Shown one piece after another: positions 53,658 through 63,268 of a stretch of DNA of 64,000 nucleotides; the first letter of the stretch is position 1, and each line of letters begins with the position of its first letter. The stretch is from Polyangiaceae bacterium. GTDB taxonomy: Bacteria; Myxococcota_A; Polyangia; Polyangiales; Polyangiaceae. The position numbers and the translations under genes were made by a program. The DNA is taken from positions 1-64,000 of the forward strand of contig JANXOF010000038.1 of NCBI GenBank assembly GCA_025353725.1, read 5' to 3'. The notes beneath the pieces are model-generated. The model ran no database searches. It was not told the origin of the DNA and worked only from the letters and a program-made list of their open reading frames with translations.

Positions 53658-54481
53658 CGTCGACTCTCGGCGCGCGGGGAGTCCGTGTGCACTCTACGGC
53701 GATCGTTCATCCGTCCGCGGAGCTCGCGTGCGACGTGGAGGTGGGAGCGTATTGCGTCGTCGGTTCGCGCGTCCGCATTCATGCGGGAACGCGACTTTTG
53801 ACTCATGTGGTCGTTGGGGGCCGCACCACGATAGGCGAAGGCAACACGCTTCATCCGTTCGTCGTCATGGGAGGGGAGCCTCAACTTCGCAGTCCGGAGT
53901 TGTTGAAACGAGACCCGAAAGGTGACGGTCCTGCGGCGCCGATTGAGGCGGTGCTGCTTATCGGCGACGGTAACGTGTTCCGCGAGGCCGTCACCGTCAA
54001 TGGTTCAAGCGGTGTCAGCCCCACGTCGATCGGCGCCCACAACCTCTTTATGGCTGGCGCTCACGTCGCCCACGACGTGGTCGTGGGATCGAACTGTGTC
54101 GTCGCGAACGCCGTCCAACTTGCGGGCCATGTCATCGTCGAAGACTGGGTAACCTTTGGCGGGCTCTCGGGTGTCGCTCAGCATTTACGTGTCGGCCAGA
54201 GTGCCTTTGTCGCCGCCGGGGCGATGTGCGAGCGGAGCGTTCCGCCTTTTGTGATCGTTCAGGGAGACCGCGCGCGCGTGCGAGCGCTCAATGTCATCGG
54301 GCTTGAGCGGAGAGGTGTCTCTCCGTCTTCGATACAGGCTCTAAAAACGGCGTTTCGCCAGGTGTTTCTGCGCCGCAAAGCCGACCAGAGCTTTGACCAA
54401 GCCGTCCGCGGATTGAACGTGGCGGACCCTCTTGTCGCGGCGCTTGCCCGGGCCCTAACAGCCTGTTCTCTAGCGGGTTAA
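53654..54481 (+). CDS. lpxA: UDP-GlcNAc O-acyltransferase LpxA
   Basis: A 275-residue enzyme of the first committed lipid A step. The hexapeptide helix ('VHPSAELACDVEVGAYCVVG') has 'LFMAGAHVAHDVVVGSNCVV' with the catalytic His, 'LAGHVIVEDWVTFGGLSGVA' and the C-terminal helical domain ('SSIQALKTAFRQVFLR'). The GTG start at 53654 overlaps the lpxD stop. lpxB is not seen downstream; an opposite-strand gene follows. Confidence 0.95.
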   Translation: MTSTLGARGVRVHSTAIVHPSAELACDVEVGAYCVVGSRVRIHAGTRLLTHVVVGGRTTIGEGNTLHPFVVMGGEPQLRSPELLKRDPKGDGPAAPIEAVLLIGDGNVFREAVTVNGSSGVSPTSIGAHNLFMAGAHVAHDVVVGSNCVVANAVQLAGHVIVEDWVTFGGLSGVAQHLRVGQSAFVAAGAMCERSVPPFVIVQGDRARVRALNVIGLERRGVSPSSIQALKTAFRQVFLRRKADQSFDQAVRGLNVADPLVAALARALTACSLAG

Positions 54482-54487
54482 TCACGC

Positions 54488-55513
54488 TTAGAGAACTTTC
54501 GAATCGAGGAGATGGGCGTGCACGACACGACGCGGTTTTGCTCCTGCGTTGGCAGCGTCGCCCTTGACCGAAAAAATGTCGGGGTCAACGATGACGACGG
54601 GAATTTTCAATTCGCGTGAAACTTTGATGACATGAATCTTCGGGAGCACGTCGAGAATCGCGACTTTAGGCGACTCTACGCCCTCGCCTTTCGACGTTTG
54701 CTCCCCGAAGAACGAAACGTCCGTTCCCGAATCATGACCGCTCGGGATCTTCCACGCGGAGGTGATCTCTACCCGCATCTCTGTCCGCGACGCATGGGGT
54801 GGCATGCGGAGGGTCGTGCCCGCCAACCCCGAGCGCGCCAGCTCGGCCGTTTGAGCCCAGGCTCCAGTCTCACCGTCACACTCCACGACTTCGATACCGA
54901 CAATCATTCCTGCGTCATCGGCAACCGCGCGGAACACGGCGCGACCCCGGACCGGAGCGACACTTGCGAACGTGGCGCTACACAACGCTCGGAGCACGGG
55001 CGCTTCGGGCCCGAGTCCGAGATCGCGGTCACGTTTTTGGGCTGGCTCGCGGAAGAGGTCGCGGGTCGCGCGCTTTGACTCCGGCAGTGACAGCGCCGCT
55101 CGTGCGAACGCTTTCTTCGTCACGACCGCAAGCTCAACGCGAAAAATTTGTGCGATGCCTCCCACCGTCACCCCCGCGAAGGGCGCTGCGGTGAGCTCCT
55201 TGTCCGCGGATGCACGTAGAGGTGCCTGCGGCGCGATCCGCACGCCCGGACGAGGGCGGCCGTGAATCGTGGCGATGGCGGAAGCGCGGTGCGGCTGGGG
55301 CCCGAGAGCTGGGCCGAGGTCGGTCCCCTCGAGGGTGACTTCGATGGTCTGGTCGCTTGCGGCTGCGGCTTCCTCTGAGCTAGGCCCGGCCCGCGTCGTC
55401 TGGCCCCGCGAAGAACCGACAACGGCCTGCGAGAGTGGGGTCTCCCGCGCGCGAGAAAACGAAGAGGCGAGCGAACCCCAAAGTGCGCCGTGAATCGAAG
55501 TCGCCACCAGCAA
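54488..55513 (-). CDS. Hypothetical protein, probably membrane-anchored
   Basis: A 341-residue protein converging on lpxA. The N-terminus ('MLVATSIHGALWGSLASSFS') is hydrophobic and may be a signal anchor. A low-complexity stretch follows, then a region with 'VLRALCSATFASVAPVRGRA' and a beta-rich C-terminus ('IHVIKVSRELKIPVVIVDPD'). No domain is recognised. Composition and length favour a real gene. The exact start is uncertain. Confidence 0.62.
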   Translation of the reverse strand: MLVATSIHGALWGSLASSFSRARETPLSQAVVGSSRGQTTRAGPSSEEAAAASDQTIEVTLEGTDLGPALGPQPHRASAIATIHGRPRPGVRIAPQAPLRASADKELTAAPFAGVTVGGIAQIFRVELAVVTKKAFARAALSLPESKRATRDLFREPAQKRDRDLGLGPEAPVLRALCSATFASVAPVRGRAVFRAVADDAGMIVGIEVVECDGETGAWAQTAELARSGLAGTTLRMPPHASRTEMRVEITSAWKIPSGHDSGTDVSFFGEQTSKGEGVESPKVAILDVLPKIHVIKVSRELKIPVVIVDPDIFSVKGDAANAGAKPRRVVHAHLLDSKVL

Positions 55514-55671
55514 TGCCCGGAGCGACCTTCGTCGTTGTGCCGTGATCGCGAACAGGCCACAAGACGTGCCATCCTCGGAGCCAACGGGTCAACGCGGGCG
55601 TCTTATGGATGAGCAAACAGGTGGGCGATCCCCTTGCATTAGAGCACCAGCATCCTTACGGTCTCCGCAAA

Positions 55672-56286
55672 ATGACGGATAAAGTTCATCGTGCGCTTCG
55701 ACTCCTCATCCATGCCCTCATGTTTGTAGGCCTCTTCGCACTACCCGGCTGCCAGAAGTATGACGAGCTCGTCGAGAAGGACCAAGTCGCGCTGCAAAAG
55801 TGGTCGGATCTCGAAGCGGACCTCCAACGGCGTTCCGAGTTGATTCCTAACCTTGTTGCGACAGTCAAAGCGTCGGCCAACTACGAGCAGTCGACGCTCA
55901 CGAAAATCACGGAGGCCCGCGCGTCTGCCACCAGCATCAAGCTGACCGGTGATGACTTTAGCAACCCTGAAAAAATGAAGGCTTTCGAGGCGGCGCAAGC
56001 AAAACTCAGTTCGGGCGCGATCGGCAGGCTGCTGGTGCAAAATGAGAACTACCCAAAGCTCCAGGCGAATGGCCAATTCACCGACCTGATGAAGCAACTC
56101 GAGGGCACCGAGAACCGTATCCTGCGTGCGCGTCAGGAGTACAACGAGGCTGTAAAAGCCTACAACTCCGAGCTCGGAAAGATCCGCGGCTCGATTGTAA
56201 ATAAGGCGACGGGACAACCTTTCAAACCTCGCGTCTACTTCTCCGCGGCACCGGAGTCGACAGCGGCCCCTAAAGTGTCCTTCTAG
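55672..56286 (+). CDS. lemA: LemA-family lipoprotein
   Basis: About 204 residues from ATG 55672. The signal 'LLIHALMFVGLFALPGC' carries a lipobox Cys. The LemA helical bundle is clear ('VQALQKWSDLEADLQRRSEL'-type helix, 'IPNLVATVKASANYEQSTL', 'NRILRARQEYNEAVKAYN'), ending in 'VNKATGQPFKPRVYF'. LemA proteins have an unknown membrane role and often sit next to TPM-domain or HtpX genes, which are absent here. ATG 55609 would add 21 residues. Confidence 0.9.
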   Translation: MTDKVHRALRLLIHALMFVGLFALPGCQKYDELVEKDQVALQKWSDLEADLQRRSELIPNLVATVKASANYEQSTLTKITEARASATSIKLTGDDFSNPEKMKAFEAAQAKLSSGAIGRLLVQNENYPKLQANGQFTDLMKQLEGTENRILRARQEYNEAVKAYNSELGKIRGSIVNKATGQPFKPRVYFSAAPESTAAPKVSF

Positions 56287-56441
56287 GCTCTCATCACGCA
56301 CTTCTCATGCTCGCGGTGCACCTCGAAGGCCGTGAGCTGCGCGTTTCGTTCGCAGGGTGTTACGTACGCCTTGCCGGAATGCGATACGTAATCAGCCTAA
56401 GGCAACGACGCGCGCAGAGCTCTGTTACGCTGCAGTGAAAG

Positions 56442-58124
56442 ATGGCGCGGCGGCGTAGCTACTGGGCTTGGGGATATGAAGACCGGTTTCCGAGCGCGGA
56501 GACGCGCGCGGAGCTCGCGGAGCGCGTGGGCGGTGCCTTAGGCCTTCCGGGATTTGGCTCCGCGCGTGCGCAGGCTCCGCTGCCGAAGCTCGAGGCCATG
56601 CGCCCTCTTGCGGAGCCTCGGTATACTCCGCCCAGGGAGCTTCGGGGCATCGGTACGACCGAACCACACGCGCGAGCCAGCCACACCTACGGTCGGGGCT
56701 ATCGCGACCTGGTTCGCGGCTTTCGAGGTGAGTTCGACTCGGCGCCCGACTGGGTCTTTTACCCAACCGAAGAGGCCCACCTTTCCGAGCTGTTTCGCTT
56801 TTGCGAGCATGAGTCAGTCGCCCTTATCCCGTTCGGCGGTGGTACGGGCCTGGTGGGTGGAACGGAACACCTGGCGACAGGCCGTTTTCGAGGTACGGCA
56901 TGCGTGGACCTGACGGCGATGGATCGCGTGCTCGAGGTCGACTCCCTCTCGCACGCGGCACGTATCCAAGCGGGAGCGAGTGGACCGCGTATCCGAGAGC
57001 AGCTTCACGGGTACGGGCTTGCGCTCCGCCACTACCCACAAAGTTTCGAGCTATCCACACTCGGAGGCTGGATAGCGACGCGCGCGACGGGTCACTACGC
57101 GACGCTGTACACCCATATCGGCGACTTCGTCGAATCGGTGCGAATGATGACGCCTGCAGGCTCGTTCGAGACGCAGCGCTTACCGTCCTCAGCCGCGGGC
57201 TTGCGCCCTGATGCACTCGTGCTCGGGTCGGAAGGCGCGCTCGGGATTATCACCGAGGCGTGGGTTCGCCTGCAAAGGCCCCCACGTTGGCGCGCCTCTG
57301 CAAGCGTTCACTTCGCTCGTTTCGAAGACGGCGTTGATGCCGCGCGCATGCTCTCCCAGTCAGGGCTGTATCCGTCGAACTGCCGCCTCCTCGACCCCTT
57401 TGAAACCCTGCTTCATCAGGTCGCGAACAATGGCGCAAGTGTGCTGCTCATCGCGTTCGAATCCGCCGACCATCCCGTTGACGCGTGGATGGAGCGCGCG
57501 CTCTCGATTGCGACAGACCTCGGTGGTCAGTGCGACGAACCGAAGTACACGATCGACGTCGTGAACTCGATAGCTCCGCGCGCTCTGGCCATGCTTGAGT
57601 CTCCGCCGCCTTCTCGACCCTCCCCGGTCGATCATGACACGCACGACGCAGCGCACTGGAAGCAAGCGTTTCTCGAGGCGCCATACCTTCAGAGCGCGCT
57701 CGTTTCGCTCGGCGTGGTGTGCGACACCTTCGAGACGGCGTGCACCTGGGATCGTTTTGCCGAGCTTCATGACGCCGTGACCCGCGCCGTGGGGGCTGCG
57801 ATGAACACGGCCTGCGGGAGCGGTCTTTTGAGTTGTCGATTTACACACGTCCACGCCGATGGGCCCGCGCCGACCTACACCTTCCTCGCCCCAGGGAGGC
57901 CTGGTGACGAACTATCGCAGTGGGCCGCGATCAAAGCCGCGGCGAGGGATGCCGTCGTCGCGCACGGTGGCGGCCAGCACTATCAGGCGGTCGGGAGACT
58001 TTACCAGCCCGACTATCGTAAGGAGATTTCCCCTCTTTTCGCCTCCGTCCTCGAGGCCGCAAAAGGTCGGTTTGACCCGAGGGGGATCCTGAACCCGGGC
58101 TGCCTGCTCCCGTCGAAGCCGTAG
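56442..58124 (+). CDS. FAD-linked oxidase, alkylglycerone-phosphate synthase-like
   Basis: A 560-residue flavoprotein. It has the FAD-binding PP loop 'ALIPFGGGTGLVGG', 'YPQSFELSTLGGWIATRATG' and 'HIGDFVESVRMMTPAG', followed by 'LVLGSEGALGIITEA'. Downstream are 'YPSNCRLLD' and a C-terminal 'AHGGGQHYQAVGR'. This pattern is that of alkyl-DHAP synthase (AGPS), which makes the ether bond of plasmalogens. Myxobacteria contain ether lipids and AGPS homologues, so a lipid role is plausible, though another hydroxyacid oxidase is possible. The gene is monocistronic. Confidence 0.8.
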   Translation: MARRRSYWAWGYEDRFPSAETRAELAERVGGALGLPGFGSARAQAPLPKLEAMRPLAEPRYTPPRELRGIGTTEPHARASHTYGRGYRDLVRGFRGEFDSAPDWVFYPTEEAHLSELFRFCEHESVALIPFGGGTGLVGGTEHLATGRFRGTACVDLTAMDRVLEVDSLSHAARIQAGASGPRIREQLHGYGLALRHYPQSFELSTLGGWIATRATGHYATLYTHIGDFVESVRMMTPAGSFETQRLPSSAAGLRPDALVLGSEGALGIITEAWVRLQRPPRWRASASVHFARFEDGVDAARMLSQSGLYPSNCRLLDPFETLLHQVANNGASVLLIAFESADHPVDAWMERALSIATDLGGQCDEPKYTIDVVNSIAPRALAMLESPPPSRPSPVDHDTHDAAHWKQAFLEAPYLQSALVSLGVVCDTFETACTWDRFAELHDAVTRAVGAAMNTACGSGLLSCRFTHVHADGPAPTYTFLAPGRPGDELSQWAAIKAAARDAVVAHGGGQHYQAVGRLYQPDYRKEISPLFASVLEAAKGRFDPRGILNPGCLLPSKP

Positions 58125-58149
58125 CTGCAGCCAGGGCGTTTACCGATGG

Positions 58150-60630
58150 CTAAAGCGCGCAGGGCGGGCCGTAGCCGGTATTGGTCTGCGGCGCCGCAAA
58201 GGGAAGCTTCGCGGAGGCTCCGACGAGGTTTCCAGCGTCTTTCGCCACGATGCCGCCGTAGCTAATGCTGAATACGAAGTTTTCCAGGAACACGCCGCGC
58301 CTCACCTGCGGACCATACGTGCCTCCGCAGTAGCCTTGCGGGTTCTTCGAGACGAGGTCCGTATGGTCGATGGCCCCAAGCTTGGCGAAGCCTGAGCTCG
58401 CATTGACGCTGAATAGTTCGAGCGAACTATGCATCGCGCCACCGTTCTGAGAGTAAGCAAAGTACGGGAAGGCGAGGAGTTTCTTGTCCGCAAAGTACGT
58501 GAATGCTTTGGCGTCGTGCTCGGCGTCGCTAAACCCGTATTCGGAACCCGTGTACGTAAACTTGTGAGCCAGAATTGGGTTTGTTCCGTTGGCGACGTCA
58601 AAAATCTGAAGTTGAAGACCTTGTGCTTGGCCCGTGCCCGTTGCGTCACGTCCGATGGTGAGCAGGTGGGTCGCGTCGAGCGGGTGCATGTACTCGCTGA
58701 ACCCAGGAATTTTCAGCTCGGCGAGCTTCTTGGGAGCCTTCGGATCGTCGAGGTCGAGGACAAAGAGCGGGTCGACGCGTCGGAAGGTGACCACGTAACC
58801 GCGACCTTCCAGGAAACGAACGCTATAAATCTGTTCGTTCGGCGCAAGGTCGCCGACGTCACCCACGGTGTCCAGCCAAGCGCCGTTCACGCCCAAAACG
58901 AAAACGTGATTGACGGTTTGAGGTCGGTCGAGCGCGCCCTCGGTCTGGCCGGCAAATGTCGGCTGAGCGTACGCCCCCGTCTGGTCAACGTACATGCGAT
59001 TTTCGCTTGTGGCGATACGCAGGTAACCGTTGCGATCATCGAGGGAGAATTTATCCTTCACCTGGCCAACGACGGTCCCGGAGGCGACGTAGTTCGGAAA
59101 GCCCGGGTCGGTCGCGAACTCGAACTTATGAACATGCGTCTTATTTTTCGCCCAAGCCGTGACGGCGGTAGGCGCGGTGGTTCGCGGCGCAAGGCTTTTC
59201 ATTGAAGGTGCGCTCGGCGCGGGCACCGGCGTGTCGGGTGCGGGAGGCGACGCGACGGCTACAGAGCCGCCGCCGCTCGCGGCCACGGGACCGTCTTGCC
59301 ACGAAAACGGCGGCTCAACCCACGCCTGGGCCGCGAGGTACAGCGTATCGGCGCTGCCATAGACCGTTTCTGTACGACCTAAGATGGCAGACTCGCGGGG
59401 GAGCGCCGTTGGGTTCGCGAGATCGACCGACGCTATCTCGGTGAGACCGCTCTCGGTCGTTCCAGTCGTTGGGATATAGAAGTCCTCACAAGCCACGCTC
59501 GACACCGCGACAGCGGCTCCGTTTTTCGTAAACGTGTTGGGCATCCAGTCGTTGAGTTGGCTCGCGTCGATCGAGGTCTTGTTCGCGGTACGTAGCCTTT
59601 CGAGCGCAGCTATCATCGCGGAGGCCGTCTGCGGATAGGCGTTCGGTTGAGACACGTTTGGGTCGGACACGCTGTAGGCGATTTGTGGCCCGTGCGCGTA
59701 GCTCGAAAGGACGGTACGCACATGGGTGCCGACGCGGCGTGAGTCGAGGTAAGAGCCCTCGAAATACATCTCCCGTGCAACTTGCGCCGTGACTCCGTTG
59801 TGGGTGAGGACCGTCATTTTTGTAAGCGGGACGTACGCTTCGACGCCGCTCACGGGCGCCGCCGGGTCTGAGACTCCGGACGGTGCTCCTGCGGACGCTT
59901 TTGCATCTCCTCTGTCCTGACTACCGACACCGGCATAACTGTAATCTGAATAGGTATTCTTCGGTTTGATGCCCGCAGCGGCGTAAAGACTTGCGCCGTT
60001 CACTTGCGAGTAGACAACGACTTTGCCTCCCTCGACGAACATCTCCGTCGGCGTCCCTTCGATATCGAGCGACGATAGCTCCTTCAGATCCGTCGCGGGC
60101 CAGGCTTTGACGATCTTGAAGGCCTTCCCGTGGATGATGTAGAGGTTCGCGCCGTCCGTTTTGACGAAATCGGCTTCGTCGACGCCCTGAACTTGCGTGT
60201 TGGTCTCGGAATGGGACGCCGCGGCGGGAGCTGAGGTGCTGTTCGCGGCGCCTGCCGCGGGAGCGGAAGGCGAAGCGGCTCCCGACTTCGCGTCCGCCGC
60301 CTCGACGGGCGCACCTGACGATGACCCCCGCTCTGCAAACCCACCGCCGTAATACCCGCCGTACGACGCGCAGTTCGACTCGGAGCCACCGCTTCGAACA
60401 AGGCACTGCTGAATGGATTCGACTTGTCGATCGATACCCTTGTTGAGTTTGTAGGTCGCGTCCGCTTTCAGGTCTGAAAGGAGGTCGCCGCATCCTTTGG
60501 CTCGATGGAGCGACGCGCGCGCCGTCCCGCTCGAAGAATCCTTCGACGTAGTTCGGCCTGTCCCGGCGCAGCCGAGTGCGGTGGCGCAGGTGGTTGCCGT
60601 GATGAGCACGAAAGCAGTATGGATCTTCAT
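58150..60630 (-). CDS. Secreted beta-propeller lipoprotein
   Basis: An 826-residue protein with signal ending 'ATALGC' and a lipobox Cys. After a Ser/Ala-rich stretch, 'NTQVQGVDEADFVKTDGANL' starts a propeller domain of the kind found in secreted proteins with a C-terminal beta-propeller. Blades contain 'SVRFLEGRGYVVTFRRVDPL', 'FVLDLDDPKAPKKLAELKIP' and 'AFPYFAYSQNGG'. A Pro-rich insert lies at about 470-500. The protein has no catalytic motif; binding or scaffolding is likely. Confidence 0.82.
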   Translation of the reverse strand: MKIHTAFVLITATTCATALGCAGTGRTTSKDSSSGTARASLHRAKGCGDLLSDLKADATYKLNKGIDRQVESIQQCLVRSGGSESNCASYGGYYGGGFAERGSSSGAPVEAADAKSGAASPSAPAAGAANSTSAPAAASHSETNTQVQGVDEADFVKTDGANLYIIHGKAFKIVKAWPATDLKELSSLDIEGTPTEMFVEGGKVVVYSQVNGASLYAAAGIKPKNTYSDYSYAGVGSQDRGDAKASAGAPSGVSDPAAPVSGVEAYVPLTKMTVLTHNGVTAQVAREMYFEGSYLDSRRVGTHVRTVLSSYAHGPQIAYSVSDPNVSQPNAYPQTASAMIAALERLRTANKTSIDASQLNDWMPNTFTKNGAAVAVSSVACEDFYIPTTGTTESGLTEIASVDLANPTALPRESAILGRTETVYGSADTLYLAAQAWVEPPFSWQDGPVAASGGGSVAVASPPAPDTPVPAPSAPSMKSLAPRTTAPTAVTAWAKNKTHVHKFEFATDPGFPNYVASGTVVGQVKDKFSLDDRNGYLRIATSENRMYVDQTGAYAQPTFAGQTEGALDRPQTVNHVFVLGVNGAWLDTVGDVGDLAPNEQIYSVRFLEGRGYVVTFRRVDPLFVLDLDDPKAPKKLAELKIPGFSEYMHPLDATHLLTIGRDATGTGQAQGLQLQIFDVANGTNPILAHKFTYTGSEYGFSDAEHDAKAFTYFADKKLLAFPYFAYSQNGGAMHSSLELFSVNASSGFAKLGAIDHTDLVSKNPQGYCGGTYGPQVRRGVFLENFVFSISYGGIVAKDAGNLVGASAKLPFAAPQTNTGYGPPCAL

Positions 60631-60953
60631 GGTGGTCGAGCTCCCAAGGCGACATTCAGCAATGCGCAGGCCAAAGGCGCGTCGATGCGCGCTGACCTAG
60701 AATACAGTCTCTACGGAGCAAAGCACACGCTGCGTACTCAGGCAGGCGAGTCAGCCTGTGGCACCACTTGGCACAGGCGGTGCGTCGGGCCGTGTGCGTT
60801 CCGGTGGCGCGTGCCGCATTGCCGCATCGAAGCTCGGCTGGGCTGCTATGACACGGCTTGTGCTGCGTACCTGTCACGAGCCCTCCGTACGAATCCCGAC
60901 ATTCTTGACCCTTTCCGCGAACTTCGGTCCATCCGAGTTCGAAGTACGGACTT
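60631..60953. other. Intergenic region, nothing recognised
   Basis: A 323-bp divergent spacer between the propeller gene and the symporter. It must hold both promoters. Short frames are present but lack ribosome sites. There is no tRNA, clear operator or strong hairpin. Confidence 0.5.
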
Positions 60954-62306
60954 ATGCCCGATAGCCCCAAAGTCGTAGTTTCTGGCTCTCCAAACGAATC
61001 TGCCTCGGGAGGGTTGGCGCCGCGCGCGCGCAAACCGTTTTGGCGATCAAGTACGGCGCTCATCTTTCTCGCTCTCCTGCTCGGTGTCGTCGTCGGTGGG
61101 TTTCTTCCCTCCGACCGCCACCCGTCGGCATTTGCGTTCTTCCAATTTTGCTCCAAGGGCTTCCTCGCGCTGATTAAAGGGATCATCGTCCCCCTCCTCG
61201 TCGCGTCGATCATCACTGGAATTGCGCAAACCGGAGACCTCAAAGCGGTTGGGCGGATGGGGGCCAAGTCACTTTTGTACTTCGAGGCTGTGACGACGAT
61301 CGCTCTTTTCTTGGGGCTCGGAATAGCGAACTGGCTGAAGCCGGGGGAGGGCTTGCCGCTCAAAGCCGAGGCGAGTGCAGTGCTCGCGCCGCAACAGACG
61401 GGTTGGCAAATCGCACTTCACGCGTTTCCGTCGAACGTCATCGAGCACGCCGCGAAGGGAGATATTCTCCCCGTTGTCGTCTTTGCCACGCTTTTTGGGA
61501 TCGCGCTTACGCGTGTTGGCGAACGCGGTGCACTGGTTCTTCGCTTTTTCGATGGCGTCGCTCAGGTCATGTTTAAATATACAGCCATGGTCATGTCGCT
61601 GACCCCGGTCGGTGTATTTGGTGCCATGGCGTACAACGTGAGCCATATGGCGGCCGGCGCGCCCGGAAGCAGCCTGAAAGGCTGGCCGGCAGTGTTCGAT
61701 TTGCTTGCCCACTATTCGGTGCTCGTCGGCAGTTTGTATCTGGCGCTTTTTCTCCTCTTTTTACTCGTGTTCGTTCCAGTGATGCTCGTCGCGCGCATTC
61801 CAATTCTCGAATTTCTACGACACGTCCGCGAACCGGCAACACTCGCTTTTTCGACGGCTTCGAGCGAGGCTGCGCTTCCCAAGCTCCTTGAGCAGATGGA
61901 GAAATTTGGCGTTCCGCGCCGCGTCGCGAGTTTCGTTATCCCTACTGGGTATTCGTTTAATCTCGACGGCTCTACGCTTTATCTCGTTCTCGCTTCGCTG
62001 ACGATCGCGCAGGCGGCGAAGATTGAAATGAGCCTAACGTCACAAATCGCGATGGTCTTCACGTTTATGCTTACCTCGAAGGGCGTTGCCGGTGTCCCGC
62101 GGGCGACGCTCGTGATCATCGCGGGGACGGCGCAGAGTTTTGGTCTCCCGGGAGAGGCAGGCGTGGCGATGATCCTCGCGGTTGACGAAGTCATGGATAT
62201 GGCGCGCTCGGCGTTGAATCTGACCGGAAATGGGCTGGCTGCGTGCGTCATTGCCCGCTGGGAAGGCGTGTTCGGGGAGACACCCGAGCTTGAAAGCGCC
62301 CCGTGA
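60954..62306 (+). CDS. Dicarboxylate/amino acid:cation symporter (DAACS)
   Basis: A 450-residue inner-membrane carrier of the GltP/DctA family. Family motifs: 'ATLAFSTASSEAALPKLLEQ' (Ser-rich hairpin), 'IPTGYSFNLDGSTLYLVLAS' (TM7), 'SKGVAGVPRATLVI' (second hairpin) and 'DEVMDMARSALNLTGNGLAA' (TM8, substrate-binding Asp and Asn). It imports glutamate/aspartate or C4-dicarboxylates with sodium or protons. The N-terminus carries a 25-residue Arg-rich tail. Confidence 0.95.
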   Translation: MPDSPKVVVSGSPNESASGGLAPRARKPFWRSSTALIFLALLLGVVVGGFLPSDRHPSAFAFFQFCSKGFLALIKGIIVPLLVASIITGIAQTGDLKAVGRMGAKSLLYFEAVTTIALFLGLGIANWLKPGEGLPLKAEASAVLAPQQTGWQIALHAFPSNVIEHAAKGDILPVVVFATLFGIALTRVGERGALVLRFFDGVAQVMFKYTAMVMSLTPVGVFGAMAYNVSHMAAGAPGSSLKGWPAVFDLLAHYSVLVGSLYLALFLLFLLVFVPVMLVARIPILEFLRHVREPATLAFSTASSEAALPKLLEQMEKFGVPRRVASFVIPTGYSFNLDGSTLYLVLASLTIAQAAKIEMSLTSQIAMVFTFMLTSKGVAGVPRATLVIIAGTAQSFGLPGEAGVAMILAVDEVMDMARSALNLTGNGLAACVIARWEGVFGETPELESAP

Positions 62307-62421
62307 AGTCACGATCCAGTGCACGATGTAGGAGCTCCGGTTCCACGATCATCGGCCGGGTTAAGTGACAGGCGGCGAACGCGGCGTCGCCTGGCACGAG
62401 CGTTGCTCGTAATCTCACCGC

Positions 62422-63213
62422 ATGAAAAAGCGCTCTTTGGGTGTGGCGGTCGCCGGCGCATCGCTACTGGCAGCCGGCATCGCAGCTTGCTCTACGCAGG
62501 TAACCAATCCTGGTGCGGCGGGCGTGCCGGCCGTCGGTCGCGAGGCCGATGCAGGAACGTTCCTGCGCGACGGGAGCGTTTACGACTCCGCGCCACCGCC
62601 CGCGTCGGGACTCGGGATACTGCTTTTACGGCCTGATAAGCTCTATACCGGCCGCGATGGCACGCACGCGTTCAGCGTCCCCGTGGCCGTTTATGATGCT
62701 GACGCCGACCTCACCGTCACGGCGGACGACCCCTCGGTGGTTACGCTTACCAAGACGGCGCTCAAGAATCCTGTCGGGGTAGACGGCGTAGTGGACAGCG
62801 GAATCTACTTTTTGGTGTCTGCGAAAAAAGCTGGAACATACACGCTTACGGCGACATCGAGGGGCGTCCGCACGACGGCGTCGCTCACAGTTTCGGACTA
62901 CGATTCGGATAGCTATGCGGCGGGAGAGGCCCGCTACGCGAACAACAAAACGTCGAAGACCAAAGACCGAGCGTGCACCACGTGTCACGTTCAAGGAGCC
63001 GGTATCGACCACTCTCCTGCGGCGCTCGCCTCGGTGAGCGACCAGGATGTCGGCGTGATCATCGCGAGCGGTGTGAAGGCCGGAGCTGCAGGGCCGCAAG
63101 TCATCACCATCGCGTCTGAGCCGGGGACACTGCATAAATGGAACGTCACGGATAGCGAGAAAGATGGCCTGGTCACGTACCTTCGCGCGCTCGCGCCGCG
63201 CGGGTTCCAGTGA
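62422..63213 (+). CDS. Lipoprotein with C-terminal cytochrome-c-like domain
   Basis: A 263-residue protein from ATG 62422. Its signal reads 'SLGVAVAGASLLAAGIAAC'. The middle is an Ig-like beta domain ('DKLYTGRDGTHAFSVPVAVY', 'SAKKAGTYTLTATSRGV'). The C-terminal 80 residues have one haem motif 'CTTCH' after 'DRA', and a helix end 'EKDGLVTYLRALAPRGF' typical of class I cytochrome c. A Met axial ligand is not obvious, so ligation may be unusual. Related genes occur in myxobacterial respiratory or surface redox loci. Confidence 0.77.
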   Translation: MKKRSLGVAVAGASLLAAGIAACSTQVTNPGAAGVPAVGREADAGTFLRDGSVYDSAPPPASGLGILLLRPDKLYTGRDGTHAFSVPVAVYDADADLTVTADDPSVVTLTKTALKNPVGVDGVVDSGIYFLVSAKKAGTYTLTATSRGVRTTASLTVSDYDSDSYAAGEARYANNKTSKTKDRACTTCHVQGAGIDHSPAALASVSDQDVGVIIASGVKAGAAGPQVITIASEPGTLHKWNVTDSEKDGLVTYLRALAPRGFQ

Positions 63214-63268
63214 CGCCGTCCATTTTCTCCTAGCGCGCGGACCCTCAACTTGGTCTGATTCGCGTGCC

